A stretch of 27,869 bases of DNA from Schoenoplectus triqueter (taxonomy: Eukaryota > Streptophyta > Magnoliopsida > Poales > Cyperaceae), in assembly GCA_964058805.1 (NCBI GenBank), contig CAXKVV010000611.1, forward strand, positions 1 through 27,869, read 5' to 3'. Positions 19,900 to 27,869 of the stretch are shown piece by piece. The notes below the pieces were generated by a model. It ran no database searches and was not told where the DNA came from. It worked only from the letters and a program-made list of their open reading frames with translations. A program made the position numbers and the translations under genes. How positions within the stretch are numbered: position 1 is the first letter of the stretch; each line of letters opens with the position of its first letter.

Positions 19900-20690
19900 T
19901 TTTCTAATTTATTCCATCATAATCAATAATTATCATAACTTTATTTTTACATTCAAGAGTCCGTTCCTATAATACTTTATATGTATATTAAATATATTTT
20001 AGTGACCACTTGATTGTAAATATATAATAACATATAACTAATATATAATTGTATAACATATAAGCCCATAATTAATTATACGAGTCGGTCCGCGTGGTGT
20101 CCATACGATCCGTATAATTGTCGAATCCAATAAACTTCACCTTTGCAATGTTAATACAAATAATATATATATTTTTCATTACATTAAGGTTTTTGAATTT
20201 TTGATTAAGAATGTTGGAAGGATAGCATTGTAACTTCATACTTAGAAGGACCGCATGTATGTAGTTGACAGACATAATCATTTGCCCAAAAGGAAGAAAA
20301 AACACGGTCTTTTGTTGCTGTTTTGAACTTTGGCCCTGGCATATGCAAGTTTTTATGTAGTGGATCCTGGTATTTTTGGTGTTTATATTGAAACTCTGCT
20401 TTCAGTTTATATAAAAAAGACAATGAGAATTAAGATAATGAAGGACTAATATGGAGGCCGCATGCTCAAAATTCTGATGAGTTTTTTTGTGAAAAATTGA
20501 AGTTGGATAATTTAGACTCTCGTCTTTAATTATCTTAAAAAGAAATAATATTGTACTGCAGCTTTGGCCTCTTGTTTAAAAAATTCTAATTGGTGTTCAT
20601 AAAATTCAAAGATATACGAACTTTTGTGATAGCCTTTCAAATATAAAACAAATATATGCATCAACTTATCCAGATGAGACGGGCCACAAT
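19900..20690. other. AT-rich intergenic DNA, no recognised gene
   Basis: Minus-strand frames of 63-77 codons (20072-20305, 20205-20423, 20530-20721) overlap one another and show no motif. They are not supported as genes. Confidence 0.35.
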
Positions 20691-21130
20691 TAGGGGTGTG
20701 TAAATGGTCGGTTCGGTTCAAACCAAAATAATTATATGCATCTGAAGTTTTTTTCAGTTTGTCAAATTATGAACTGAACCAAACTTCTAAAAATATCAAC
20801 CGAATAAATTGAACTGATTATTATATTATTTGAAGAGAAATAAAAATATCAAAAATTATTAAAATTAATAGAGGAAATAAATAGTTTAAAAGATAAAAGA
20901 AATTACTAAATAAAACTTATAAAAAATAAATATATTCAGATTATTTTTTATATAATTCTTATTTATATTAAGTAAAATAAAATTATTTGATAAATTTTGG
21001 ATTATTCGGTTTATTCAGTTTATCCGATTTAGAAAAATCAAAACCAAACCAAATAACAAAAACCGAATTAATTTTTTTTTCAATCAAACTGAAATTTTAA
21101 ACCGAACTGAATTGGTTAAGATAAATTGAG
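20691..21130. mobile_element. 'ggggtgtcaa' family element, CGGTT-rich copy
   Basis: It begins TAGGGGTGTGTAAATGGTCG and GTTCGGTTCAAACC, and ends with AACCGAACTGAATTGGTT. The shoulders are CGGTT/AACCG-rich around an AT-rich core. The overall plan matches the GGGTC-rich copies but the repeated word differs. Limits are approximate on the right. Confidence 0.5.
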
Positions 21131-21139
21131 CTTAAATAA

Positions 21140-22010
21140 CAAAGAAAAATACTTCTGCCCAGTGAATCGTCATACAGTTCAGTAATCGTTATAACGGTTC
21201 ATCTCAAAACTAAAAAATATTCTAAGGTAGAGAAGTTCTCAAAGAAGCCAGAGCGTATCGTTATGTAACGATTCAGTAATCGTTATAATGATTTATGAAA
21301 CGTATAACGATTCAGTGAATCGTTATAACGTTTCATCTCAATCAGATCCAACGACTATTCTTTCTAAGCTGTTATAATGATTTCTAAATCGTTATAATGG
21401 TTCAGGCCGAAATAGTTTTTTCAGCTGTTTCAGAAGATCTATTTTAAAATGATCACCTCTCTCACTGATTTAATTAAGAATCTGATCCTTCTAGCTAAAT
21501 CATTACTCCAGAGAGCTTACTAATCATATACTAAGTGAGAGAGATAAGAGATAAAAACACTCAATTAGTCAAATTTTTATTTAAACTCAATATAGCTTAT
21601 CTCTATTCTGTCAACATGATCCTTCGTGATCTACTTGTAAACTGTTTTGAGCTGTTGTGCTCACTTTTCTTGAGCTGTACTGCTTACCTTTCTTGAGTGT
21701 GTTGTCACTCACTTCTTATTTTGAGTGTGTTGTAACTCACTTCTTATTTTGAGTGTGTTGTCACTCTTATTACCGATAAGTTTGGCAGCTCATTTTTGTA
21801 TAAGGGATCAAGTTCTACAAGTGTAAAACTATTTTGTTAGAGGTTGGGAGTCCCGGAGACGTATACATTTTAAACCGAACTCTGTTACATATTGTGTTCT
21901 TGTTTGATCTTATCTTTTTATTTTCTTTTATTTCTTTGATTGCTATATTCTTGTGAGAATTTAATCGAATTGAATTGTCTTCCGTTGTCATTACACTTGA
22001 ACACCAATCC
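21140..22010 (+). mobile_element. LTR-like non-coding repeat (possible solo LTR)
   Basis: Three things suggest the long terminal repeat of a plant Copia-type element: GATCCAACGACTATT (21347-21361), similar to the CCAACGGCTA blocks of such LTRs; TTGGGAGTCCCGGAGACG near 21844-21861, similar to their downstream part; and TTGTCTTCCGTTGTCATTAC near 21975-21994, common just before their 3' ends. The region also has a cluster of CGTTATAACG-like palindromes (21146-21404) and 28-bp tandem repeats (21694-21775). Neither exact LTR ends, a target duplication, a primer-binding site nor any coding domain is visible. This is inference from general resemblance. Confidence 0.4.
21694..21775. repeat. 28-bp tandem repeat, about three copies
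   Basis: TGAGTGTGTTGTCACTCACT plus TCTTATTT starts at 21694, 21722 and 21750 (the last copy partial). Each copy contains a small hairpin, GAGTG facing CACTC. Looser relatives (TGAGCTGTTGTGCTCACTTT) precede it from about 21647. Confidence 0.85.
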
Positions 22011-22095
22011 CCAAATCGGTTTATATATTTCTAACTTAGATTCTTTACATTCTTGCACTATTTTGACCTTTAATATCATCATTTCAAGGTGTATC

Positions 22096-22138
22096 AGATT
22101 TGATGTACTTTTTGAGTTAAACTCACGGTATCTTTACT
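22096..22138. mobile_element. Terminal fragment of the 13453-13837 MITE family
   Basis: CAGATTTGATGTACTTTTTG followed by AGTTAAACTCACGGTATC and TTTACT matches the right end of the foldback at 13453-13837, without the extra 27-bp piece found there. It runs directly into (TA)n and then the next foldback. The rest of this copy is missing. Confidence 0.65.
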
Positions 22139-22151
22139 ATATATATATATA

Positions 22152-22549
22152 GTCTGATTATGGTGCTTTGCAAAGCACAAAGACGTTGTGTGCTTTGCGC
22201 TCTATTTTTAATTTCAAGTCAGAAATAATCAATCCGAACCGTTCAATCTAATATTCATATAAAAATCTATTAGTAATCCAAAATTTATATTTTTTAGAAT
22301 TATTTTGCTATTTTTTCTGATGAGGAGAAAATGACTTGATCTGAGAATTCTGGTTCATCCAAAAATGACGGTTTTTCCTCTATAAAAAATCAAATAAATT
22401 CCAAAAAATATAAAATTTGATTTACTAATAGATTTTGATATGATGATTAGATTGAGTGGTTTGTTTGAATCGATTATTTCTGACTTCAAATTAAAAATAG
22501 AGCGCAAAGCACATAACGCTTTTGTGCTTTGCAAAGCACCATAGCCTAA
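22152..22549. mobile_element. Foldback MITE with GTGCTTTGCAAAGCAC palindromes, inside (TA)n
   Basis: An approximately 400-bp inverted repeat with arms of some 150 bp. Each arm starts with TATGGTGCTTTGCAAAGCAC, then GTGCTTTGCGCTCTATTTTT, AAGTCAGAAATAATC and AAATCTATTAGTAA. The 16-bp word GTGCTTTGCAAAGCAC is itself a perfect palindrome and occurs at both ends, so each end can form its own hairpin. (TA)n tracts lie on both sides (22139-22150 and 22553-22568). No coding capacity. The superfamily is unknown because the TA flanks hide the duplication. Confidence 0.8.
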
Positions 22550-22569
22550 TTATCTATATATATATATTA

Positions 22570-22920
22570 GATTAATAGATGAAAACAAAAAAACAAATGA
22601 GCCTTCAATATTTTCATACATTTCTCAAAACTTACAATGAAATTACATGACACCATGACCTATTAATTGGTTGCGTTATGGGGTTAACTGTGACCTATTA
22701 ATTGGCTTGGAAATTTTCTTCCCTTGTACTTTTTACTAATTGATTTTGGTGATGATGTGATCAGCCAGGAAGGACCTTGCCAATGACCGTTCGCCAACGA
22801 CCATGTACGTTGACTCTATCTACCTTAAAATAAATGTTTGAAAGAATTTCTGATTAAAAAAGGTAATGTGACATGAAAGGGCACATCGCTACCATATAGT
22901 AGCAGGCACCTAATATGTTA
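22570..22920. other. Intergenic DNA, nothing identified
   Basis: A short direct repeat, TGACCTATTAATTGG, occurs at about 22657-22671 and 22691-22705. No gene is visible. Confidence 0.35.
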
Positions 22921-23110
22921 AGGGAGACGGGGAGGTATAAAGGTTTAAGCTATCTATTTTGCATTGAGATTTATACTTTTAATAAAATTTAAATTTATAA
23001 TTTATAATTTTAATAATTATTACGAATCTCGATGCAAAATCAACGGTTTTGAAAAACTTTAAATTCAATTTTTAGTTCAAAGCATTTTGAACCTCTTCCT
23101 CCATGTATTA
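22921..23110. repeat. Candidate small foldback element
   Basis: ATTTTGCATTGAGATT (about 22957-22972) faces AATCTCGATGCAAAAT (23025-23040). Weaker pairing continues outward between GGGGAGGTATAAAGGTTTAA and the inverse of TTTGAACCTCTTCCTCC. No target duplication is clear. Confidence 0.4.
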
Positions 23111-24008
23111 AAACTTTACCAGTCTAATTCTCTAGTTTAGCCAAATTAGAATCTTATAGTTCATTAAAGGGTCTAAGTTACCTCTATTTTTTTTAGAGAA
23201 AGATGAGAGTCTAACTCTTAAATCTCATTTTGTATCTATAAATACTTAAAATTATAACTTTTTAGAGATCATTCTAATTAGTCAACACTTAAGCTACTAA
23301 ACCATTTGCACGTTATCTGTATTTTATTTACCTTTAACAAACACTCCGCTAATTAAGAATGTGATGGCGTTTAGAGCTACCTTTTTGTACAATCGTTTTT
23401 TGTAATAATTTCAAGCACATTAACGGTAAATAAACCATGTCATATTATTGGGGCCAACATGATGCGAGTTAGAAAATTAAAATATATTGGACCATATTTC
23501 TTATTCATCTTCTTCAACACAATGCCACATTGAATGCTTCAAGTACTAATTTCCAGTAACTACTTAGTACTAATACAAGTGAAATAAAATAGAGAATTTT
23601 TTTTCTCCTCGGACCCTCCATCCCTAAATAATCCCGGCGTTATCAACGCTCATTTCTTTAATTAAGCACGTGCTAATTGAGCCCGACATTTCATATATAT
23701 AGTTTCTTCAATTTTTTCCACAATTAGATCTAGCGTCCAGCGCTTTCTTTTTGAATTTTCTCTTTTTTAGAACTTATGATGTTGAAATATTTTTCATGTA
23801 TTATAACTTTGATGTTGAACATAAATTAGAATGTTATGATATTAAATATATCATTAGGCTATTAAAATTGTATAAAGATATATTTAAATTGTACTTGCCG
23901 CTTTATAAGAAAATATTATTTTGTGAAGTTTAATTTTTTTTCATGTTATTCAGTAAATAATGGGAAAAATCGTATACTCCAGATAATCACATATAAATGA
24001 TATTTATA
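23111..24008. other. AT-rich intergenic DNA with a G-box
   Basis: A perfect palindromic G-box, GCACGTGC, lies at 23666-23673, with TATATATA-like sequence at 23692-23701 about 25 bp downstream. A 60-codon plus-strand frame (23751-23933) follows, but it is Ile/Leu/Tyr/Phe-rich and unrecognised. I do not call a gene. Confidence 0.35.
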
Positions 24009-24581
24009 TACTCAGAACACATATCTAAATACCTAAATAAGAAATCTAAACACCTAGATATTATACTTAAATACTCAGAACACATATCTAAATACCCAGA
24101 ACAAATATCTAAATACCCAAAACACATATCTAAATACCTAAATAAGAAATCTAAATACTTAGATATTATACTTAAATACCCAGAACACATATCTAAATAC
24201 CTAAATAAGAAATCCAAATACCTAGATATTATACTTAAATACACATAACACATATCTAAATACCCAGAATACATCTCTAAATACCTAGATATTATACTTA
24301 AATACCCAAAACACACATCTAAATACATAAATAAGAAATCTAAATACCTAGATATTATATTTAAATACTCAGAACACATATCTAAATACCCAAAATAAAT
24401 ATCTAAATACCTAGAACACATCTCTAAATATCTAAATAAGAAATCTAAATACATAGATATTATACTTAAATACCCAGAACATATATCTAAATACCCCGAA
24501 CACATATCTAAATACCCAAAACACATATCTAAATACTTAAGTAAGAAATCTAAATACTTAGATATTGTATCTAAATACTTA
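24009..24581. repeat. 21-bp tandem array, 27 units of three ordered types
   Basis: All units share TCTAAATAC-like boundaries and are exactly 21 bp. Translated for bookkeeping on the plus strand they are A (YPEHISK-like, 14 units), B (YLNKKSK-like, 6) and C (YLDIILK-like, 7). The order is ABC, AAABC, ABC, AAC, ABC, AAABC, AAABC. Every B is followed by C, so the array grew by copying 63- and 105-bp blocks. Because 21 is a multiple of three, long open frames arise on both strands, including 179 codons on the minus strand (23987-24526). These are a consequence of the repeat and are not evidence for a gene. Confidence 0.92.
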
Positions 24582-24686
24582 TAATAGATAATTAAATATG
24601 TATGATATATATCTCAATAACTAACATAAGTAAATCAAATTATATAAAAATAAAAATTTAAATACTTATAATTTTTTTAAATACTA

Positions 24687-24687
<1 letters not shown>

Positions 24688-24730
<43 letters not shown>
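24688..24730. repeat. (TA)n microsatellite
   Basis: About twenty uninterrupted TA dinucleotides between the 21-bp array and the BKI1-like gene. Confidence 0.95.
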
Positions 24731-24734
<4 letters not shown>

Positions 24735-24784
24735 CATGAACAATATGATTACATACAACATGAGTTTGACGTTTTAGAAATTAT

Positions 24785-25022
24785 CATGTGGGTTTTATGT
24801 AGATGGTTTTTATTCGGCGGAAAAATAATCACATGCGTGCGAAGAAAGAAAATTTGTTAAACACAGTTAAACGAAACTTTCCGAAAATGAAAAATTATTT
24901 GCGGGGATTAACGCTAGATACTGTTACTCGCATCCAATAAAATAATAAAAATAAAAAGCATCAATCTTCTCAGCATATATTCCCTTGTCTCCTCCCCCAC
25001 AAATCATTCTCCCACAAATTCC
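24785..25022 (+). promoter_or_regulatory. Upstream region of the BKI1-like gene, with E-box, BRRE and CCAAT
   Basis: CATGTG (24785-24790) fits the E-box CANNTG. CGTGCG (24836-24841) fits the brassinosteroid response element CGTG(T/C)G recognised by BZR1. CCAAT lies at 24934-24938, followed by an A/T-rich TATA-like stretch (AATAAAAATAAAAAGC, about 24943-24958). The leader before the start codon is rich in C and T (CTCCTCCCCCACAAATC), typical of plant 5' leaders. These sites are short and may occur by chance; the assignment is inference. Confidence 0.4.
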
Positions 25023-25883
25023 ATGGACTCACCAAAACATCCGCAAATAAGAGAAAAAAAGAAGGGAATTGAAGATAAGGTATCGTCCCCTCCACCCCCC
25101 TCCTTCACTGCCTCTCCCTCTCATGAATTCTCTTTTACTATCTCTCACCAATCCACCCCTTCCCCTTGCACCCCATCACCAAGCATAAACAATACTTGCA
25201 CCGGCAATGCATCAACATCATCTCTGGTAACTCTAGAACTATCACCATCTGACAGGATATTTTCAGGTGCCCAGTTTCTACCACTCCAAGCAGTTTCCAA
25301 AACAAAAGCATCCTCTCGCAATTCAAACTCATCAGCAGAAAACTTCACTCTCCCCCTAGACCGCATAGAGAGCGATCTCAACCGAAGATACAACACAACC
25401 GATTCAAGCAGAAAAAGTGATACAACAAAAACAAAGCCCAAATCAATTTCCGATATATTCAGAATCTGGCGTGCCAGGACTGAGGAAACTGAACTAAGGA
25501 TTGATAACAAGACGAGAACAAACAAGAAGAGATTGGAATTGGGTCAATTGTTGAAAAAGTTCATGAGCATGGTTGAGAACATTTTCTCAAACAATGGAAG
25601 GGAAAGAGAACAGCGTGATCTACAGAAGAGACCACATTCTTTTTCAGTCCCGAGAGAAAGAGAACGATTGAGAAAAAAGAGGGGGCAGCCGTCGGCACCG
25701 GCCTCTATGAGAGGTTCTCCTTCGCATAGTGGGCATTTTTCCATGGGTTCAATAAATAAGCTCTCTTCATCCTCAGACGAAAGCACGATGGAAGAGCTAC
25801 AGAATGCAATTGAAGCAGCCATTGCGCATTGTAAGAGTTCGATTGCTGGCAAGGGAGGGCAAGTGTCGATGGTAAATGTATGA
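25023..25883 (+). CDS. BKI1: BRI1 kinase inhibitor 1-like protein (BKI1/MAKR family)
   Basis: The 286-residue product is encoded by one uninterrupted exon. BKI1 sits at the plasma membrane and binds the kinase domain of the brassinosteroid receptor BRI1, blocking its partner BAK1; after hormone perception it is phosphorylated and released, and then binds 14-3-3 proteins. The order of conserved blocks matches that family: HEFSFTI (34-40), LSPSDRIFSGAQFLPL (73-88), FTLPLDRIE (108-116), KTKPKSIS (136-143), a basic stretch NKTRTNKKR (162-170) suited to membrane attachment, LGQLLKKFMSMV (173-184), HSFS (205-208), RKKRGQPSAPASMRGSP (217-233), the region that in Arabidopsis BKI1 carries 14-3-3-binding serines, and the C-terminal STMEELQNAIEAAIAHCKSS (254-273), the receptor-binding helix. 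There is no signal peptide or membrane helix. The Arabidopsis protein is somewhat longer (about 337). The start is the first ATG, in good context (TTCCATGGA). The family is secure; BKI1 rather than another MAKR rests on HEFSFTI and the C-terminus. Confidence 0.87.
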   Translation: MDSPKHPQIREKKKGIEDKVSSPPPPSFTASPSHEFSFTISHQSTPSPCTPSPSINNTCTGNASTSSLVTLELSPSDRIFSGAQFLPLQAVSKTKASSRNSNSSAENFTLPLDRIESDLNRRYNTTDSSRKSDTTKTKPKSISDIFRIWRARTEETELRIDNKTRTNKKRLELGQLLKKFMSMVENIFSNNGREREQRDLQKRPHSFSVPRERERLRKKRGQPSAPASMRGSPSHSGHFSMGSINKLSSSSDESTMEELQNAIEAAIAHCKSSIAGKGGQVSMVNV

Positions 25884-26718
25884 AAGGTATGGATGAAATT
25901 TTTAGTTCTATTGGTTTTATTCCTTTCGGAAAAGTTAACAATAAGAAGAAAAAAAGATGTTTTCATCTTTTGTATTATATAAGGTGTAGGTCAGTTGTAA
26001 ATTAGAAATCAAAGTTATGAATATAAATTCTGTTCTTGTGTTGGGTAGATCACACCCAGATATCATTGTTGCTTCTTCGTGGTTGTTTAAATATGTGATG
26101 TTGCGTATAAAACAGACAAGAATTTTGCACTTTTCTTTTACACAAGGAACAATATTTTTTATAGCAAGTGGATAATTTATGGCTTATCCAATCTTAGTAC
26201 ATTATATTATTAAAAGATTCTTATATATCTAATCTAACAAGCATATATTTTCTTGCATGTGTTTATAAAATTATAAAATTTAGAGTCTGAAGTTAATAAT
26301 TGGTCAACTTAAATCTTCTTATAGATTGTATCCATTTTTTTAACAGTACAATATTCTGAAAGTTGAGTTTAACATAACTTGCTTGTCCCTCTAATTAATC
26401 TAAAATTCTGAGTGAAAACTGTGGCGCATTAAAATATAAAGGTATATCTAGTTTTATGTGTATATGTAGCATGCTCTTCTTTTCATTTCTTTTCTTTTTT
26501 GACAGAAGTTATATCCATCTTTTTCTGTTGACAAAGAAGTTTAAGAAACAGCAATCTTTTTCCATCTACGTTTATAGTACAGTAGGTTTTCCCCTTTTAA
26601 TTAATTAGGATTATTAAACATTTTGTAGGACACTGTGAGAGTTGATTGTTACTTCCGCACAGCAATTTTTTGTTACATTTTCTACTAGAATATACTTTGT
26701 TTCGCCTGTATAAAAAAT
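25884..26718. other. 3' UTR of the BKI1-like gene and downstream intergenic DNA
   Basis: Poly-A-like signals appear near 25940 (AATAAG) and 26017-26026 (AATATAAATT), with TTGTAA at about 25996. The transcript probably ends within about 150 bp of the stop codon. Beyond that I see AT-rich sequence without a gene. Confidence 0.4.
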
Positions 26719-26719
26719 A

Positions 26720-26778
26720 CATACTGATACAGCTCAGTGCTGCCAGTGCAAAATCATCCATACTGATACAGCTCAGTG
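26720..26778. repeat. Exact 20-bp direct repeat, 39-bp period
   Basis: CATACTGATACAGCTCAGTG occurs at 26720-26739 and 26759-26778 with no mismatch, and overlapping CAGTG/CACTG words follow. It could be a recent short tandem duplication. Confidence 0.9.
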
Positions 26779-27869
26779 ATCACTGATCAATCAGATTCTA
26801 AGCCGATTAATTTTCTGGTTTCTGGCTTTATTCAAACAGTTCCTATTTTGTGACCTGATTACAACTCTTAATGGCTTGTGAGAAATTAGATGATATATCT
26901 GGGTCCTTATACGCTGGTTGTGGGCCCATGAGCCGACCATGTTTAATCACAGACTGTTCTGAAATTGATCCAGTCTCTACCCACTAACCATACCATATTA
27001 ATTAGGTAACTATTCATCTACTCCTAATTTTTTTTATTTAATTATTATAATGCGCAGTTGGAGTTTTTTTTTTCAATTACAAAATTACCCAAAGATAATG
27101 ACGACGAACTTACATGATTTCAGACGAATGACGACGGTACTCAGGCCCATTAAGGAAACATTTATCTTTTTTATACTATAGGTGACATTATTTAGGCAAT
27201 TCTGTTACATCATTATTGTTTATTTTTAGGAACACGTTGTACAAGTTGAAATAAAAAAAAATTATGCAGATATATTTGTTGATATCTTCATTCGGGTTTA
27301 ATCATGCATAATATACAAGTTATTATGCATATTAATGATTATATTATTCAACTCATTTTATACCGTACTTTTATTATTTGACTTAAATATCGTTAATATA
27401 TATAATAAATTTAATATGAATAATTGTAGAAACGTAAAAAATGAGTTATATATATAATAAAATCTTTAACACATATAAAGCTCGTACAATATACATAACT
27501 AAGCCAGCATTGATGATAGTATAAAAAAAAATTAATATCTCTGCATTTTTTTTTTGCATCAGTGCTCGAGTAAAGCCACCGACAAGAGACTTATAAATTT
27601 AAATAATGCACGGAAAAGATAACAGCACCGACAGGAACAAATTAATCTCATTCAAAAAATTTCTTTCCTACACACGAATTATGCAAATTTTGACTTTAAG
27701 TACTTTGTTCCTTTCATTAAATATACGTATGATCAAAGGCCTTTGGTTTCTTAAGTTTTTTCTTTTAGTATCTCGTTATTGTTGTTAATAAAGTATTACT
27801 TTACTTTTAAATATTTTTGCTACTTAACAAGAAAACTTTATGTTAAAAAAATGCATGCGCATATATATT
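26779..27869. other. AT-rich intergenic DNA with two GGCCCA motifs
   Basis: TGGGCCCAT (26921-26929) and GGCCCATTAA (27144-27153) match site II/UP1-like motifs (GGCCCA) found in promoters of growth-related plant genes. No coding region is visible next to them in the window; a gene could begin beyond 27869 or the matches may be chance. The 60-codon frame at 27606-27788 is not recognised. Confidence 0.35.

Noticed and set aside
23987..24526. 179-codon minus-strand open frame (GYLDMCS-like heptads)
   Set aside because: It is a by-product of the 21-bp tandem repeat; the plus strand is almost equally open and composition is fully explained by the array.
24009..24581. CRISPR-like array
   Set aside because: The units are contiguous repeats without unique spacers, and the window is clearly plant DNA.
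25138..25966. Minus-strand frames of 64-140 codons over the BKI1-like gene
   Set aside because: They overlap an intact, recognisable plus-strand coding sequence and match no family I know.
25884..26040. Intron and second exon for the BKI1-like gene
   Set aside because: The single-exon frame already ends with the full family C-terminus (MEELQNAIEAAIAHCKSS) and a stop codon; nothing downstream continues it.

Overview
The window looks like nuclear DNA of a flowering plant, most likely a eudicot. It is very AT-rich, packed with small foldback (MITE-like) elements and microsatellites, carries one decayed L1-type LINE of much higher GC, and has one intact plant-specific gene, a BKI1-like inhibitor of brassinosteroid receptor signalling. 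There is no bacterial-style gene layout, no operon, no CRISPR array, and no rRNA or tRNA gene that I can support.

Layout: (1) 516-9362, minus strand: two exon-like segments with matching splice phase (exon 1 9199-9362, exon 2 516-802) form an unidentified gene of about 149 codons. It has a stop at codon 8 and a frameshift in exon 2. (2) 1846-8377, plus strand: a near-complete 6.5-kb LINE sits in the intron of that gene, bounded by a 16-bp target site duplication (15/16 identical). ORF1 (two zinc knuckles, RNA-binding core) and ORF2 (endonuclease, reverse transcriptase, zf-RVT) are recognisable but riddled with stops and frameshifts. (3) 9400-24000: gene-poor, AT-rich repeat DNA. It holds a hAT-type MITE with an 8-bp TSD (11277-11598), a Mutator-like foldback with a 9-bp TSD (17477-17921), foldbacks embedded in (TA)n tracts (13453-13837, 22096-22138, 22152-22549), three members of the 'ggggtgtcaa' family rich in GGGTC or CGGTT (12276, 15411, 20691), an LTR-like stretch with a palindrome cluster (21140-22010), and an exon-like island on the minus strand (19593-19813). 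(4) 24009-24581: a 21-bp tandem array of 27 units in three ordered unit types. (5) 25023-25883, plus strand: the BKI1-like gene, single exon, with a BZR1-type BRRE motif in its upstream region. (6) 25884-27869: AT-rich flank with a short direct repeat and two GGCCCA (site II/UP1-like) motifs.

The only gene that appears functional is the BKI1-like one. The rest records mobile-element history: a small gene that decayed, a LINE in its intron that decayed largely through transition-type stops, and successive MITE insertions, several into TA-microsatellites. I saw no convincing new multi-gene system. The most informative novelties are the split pseudogene, the ordered 21-bp array and the MITE/TA-repeat associations.
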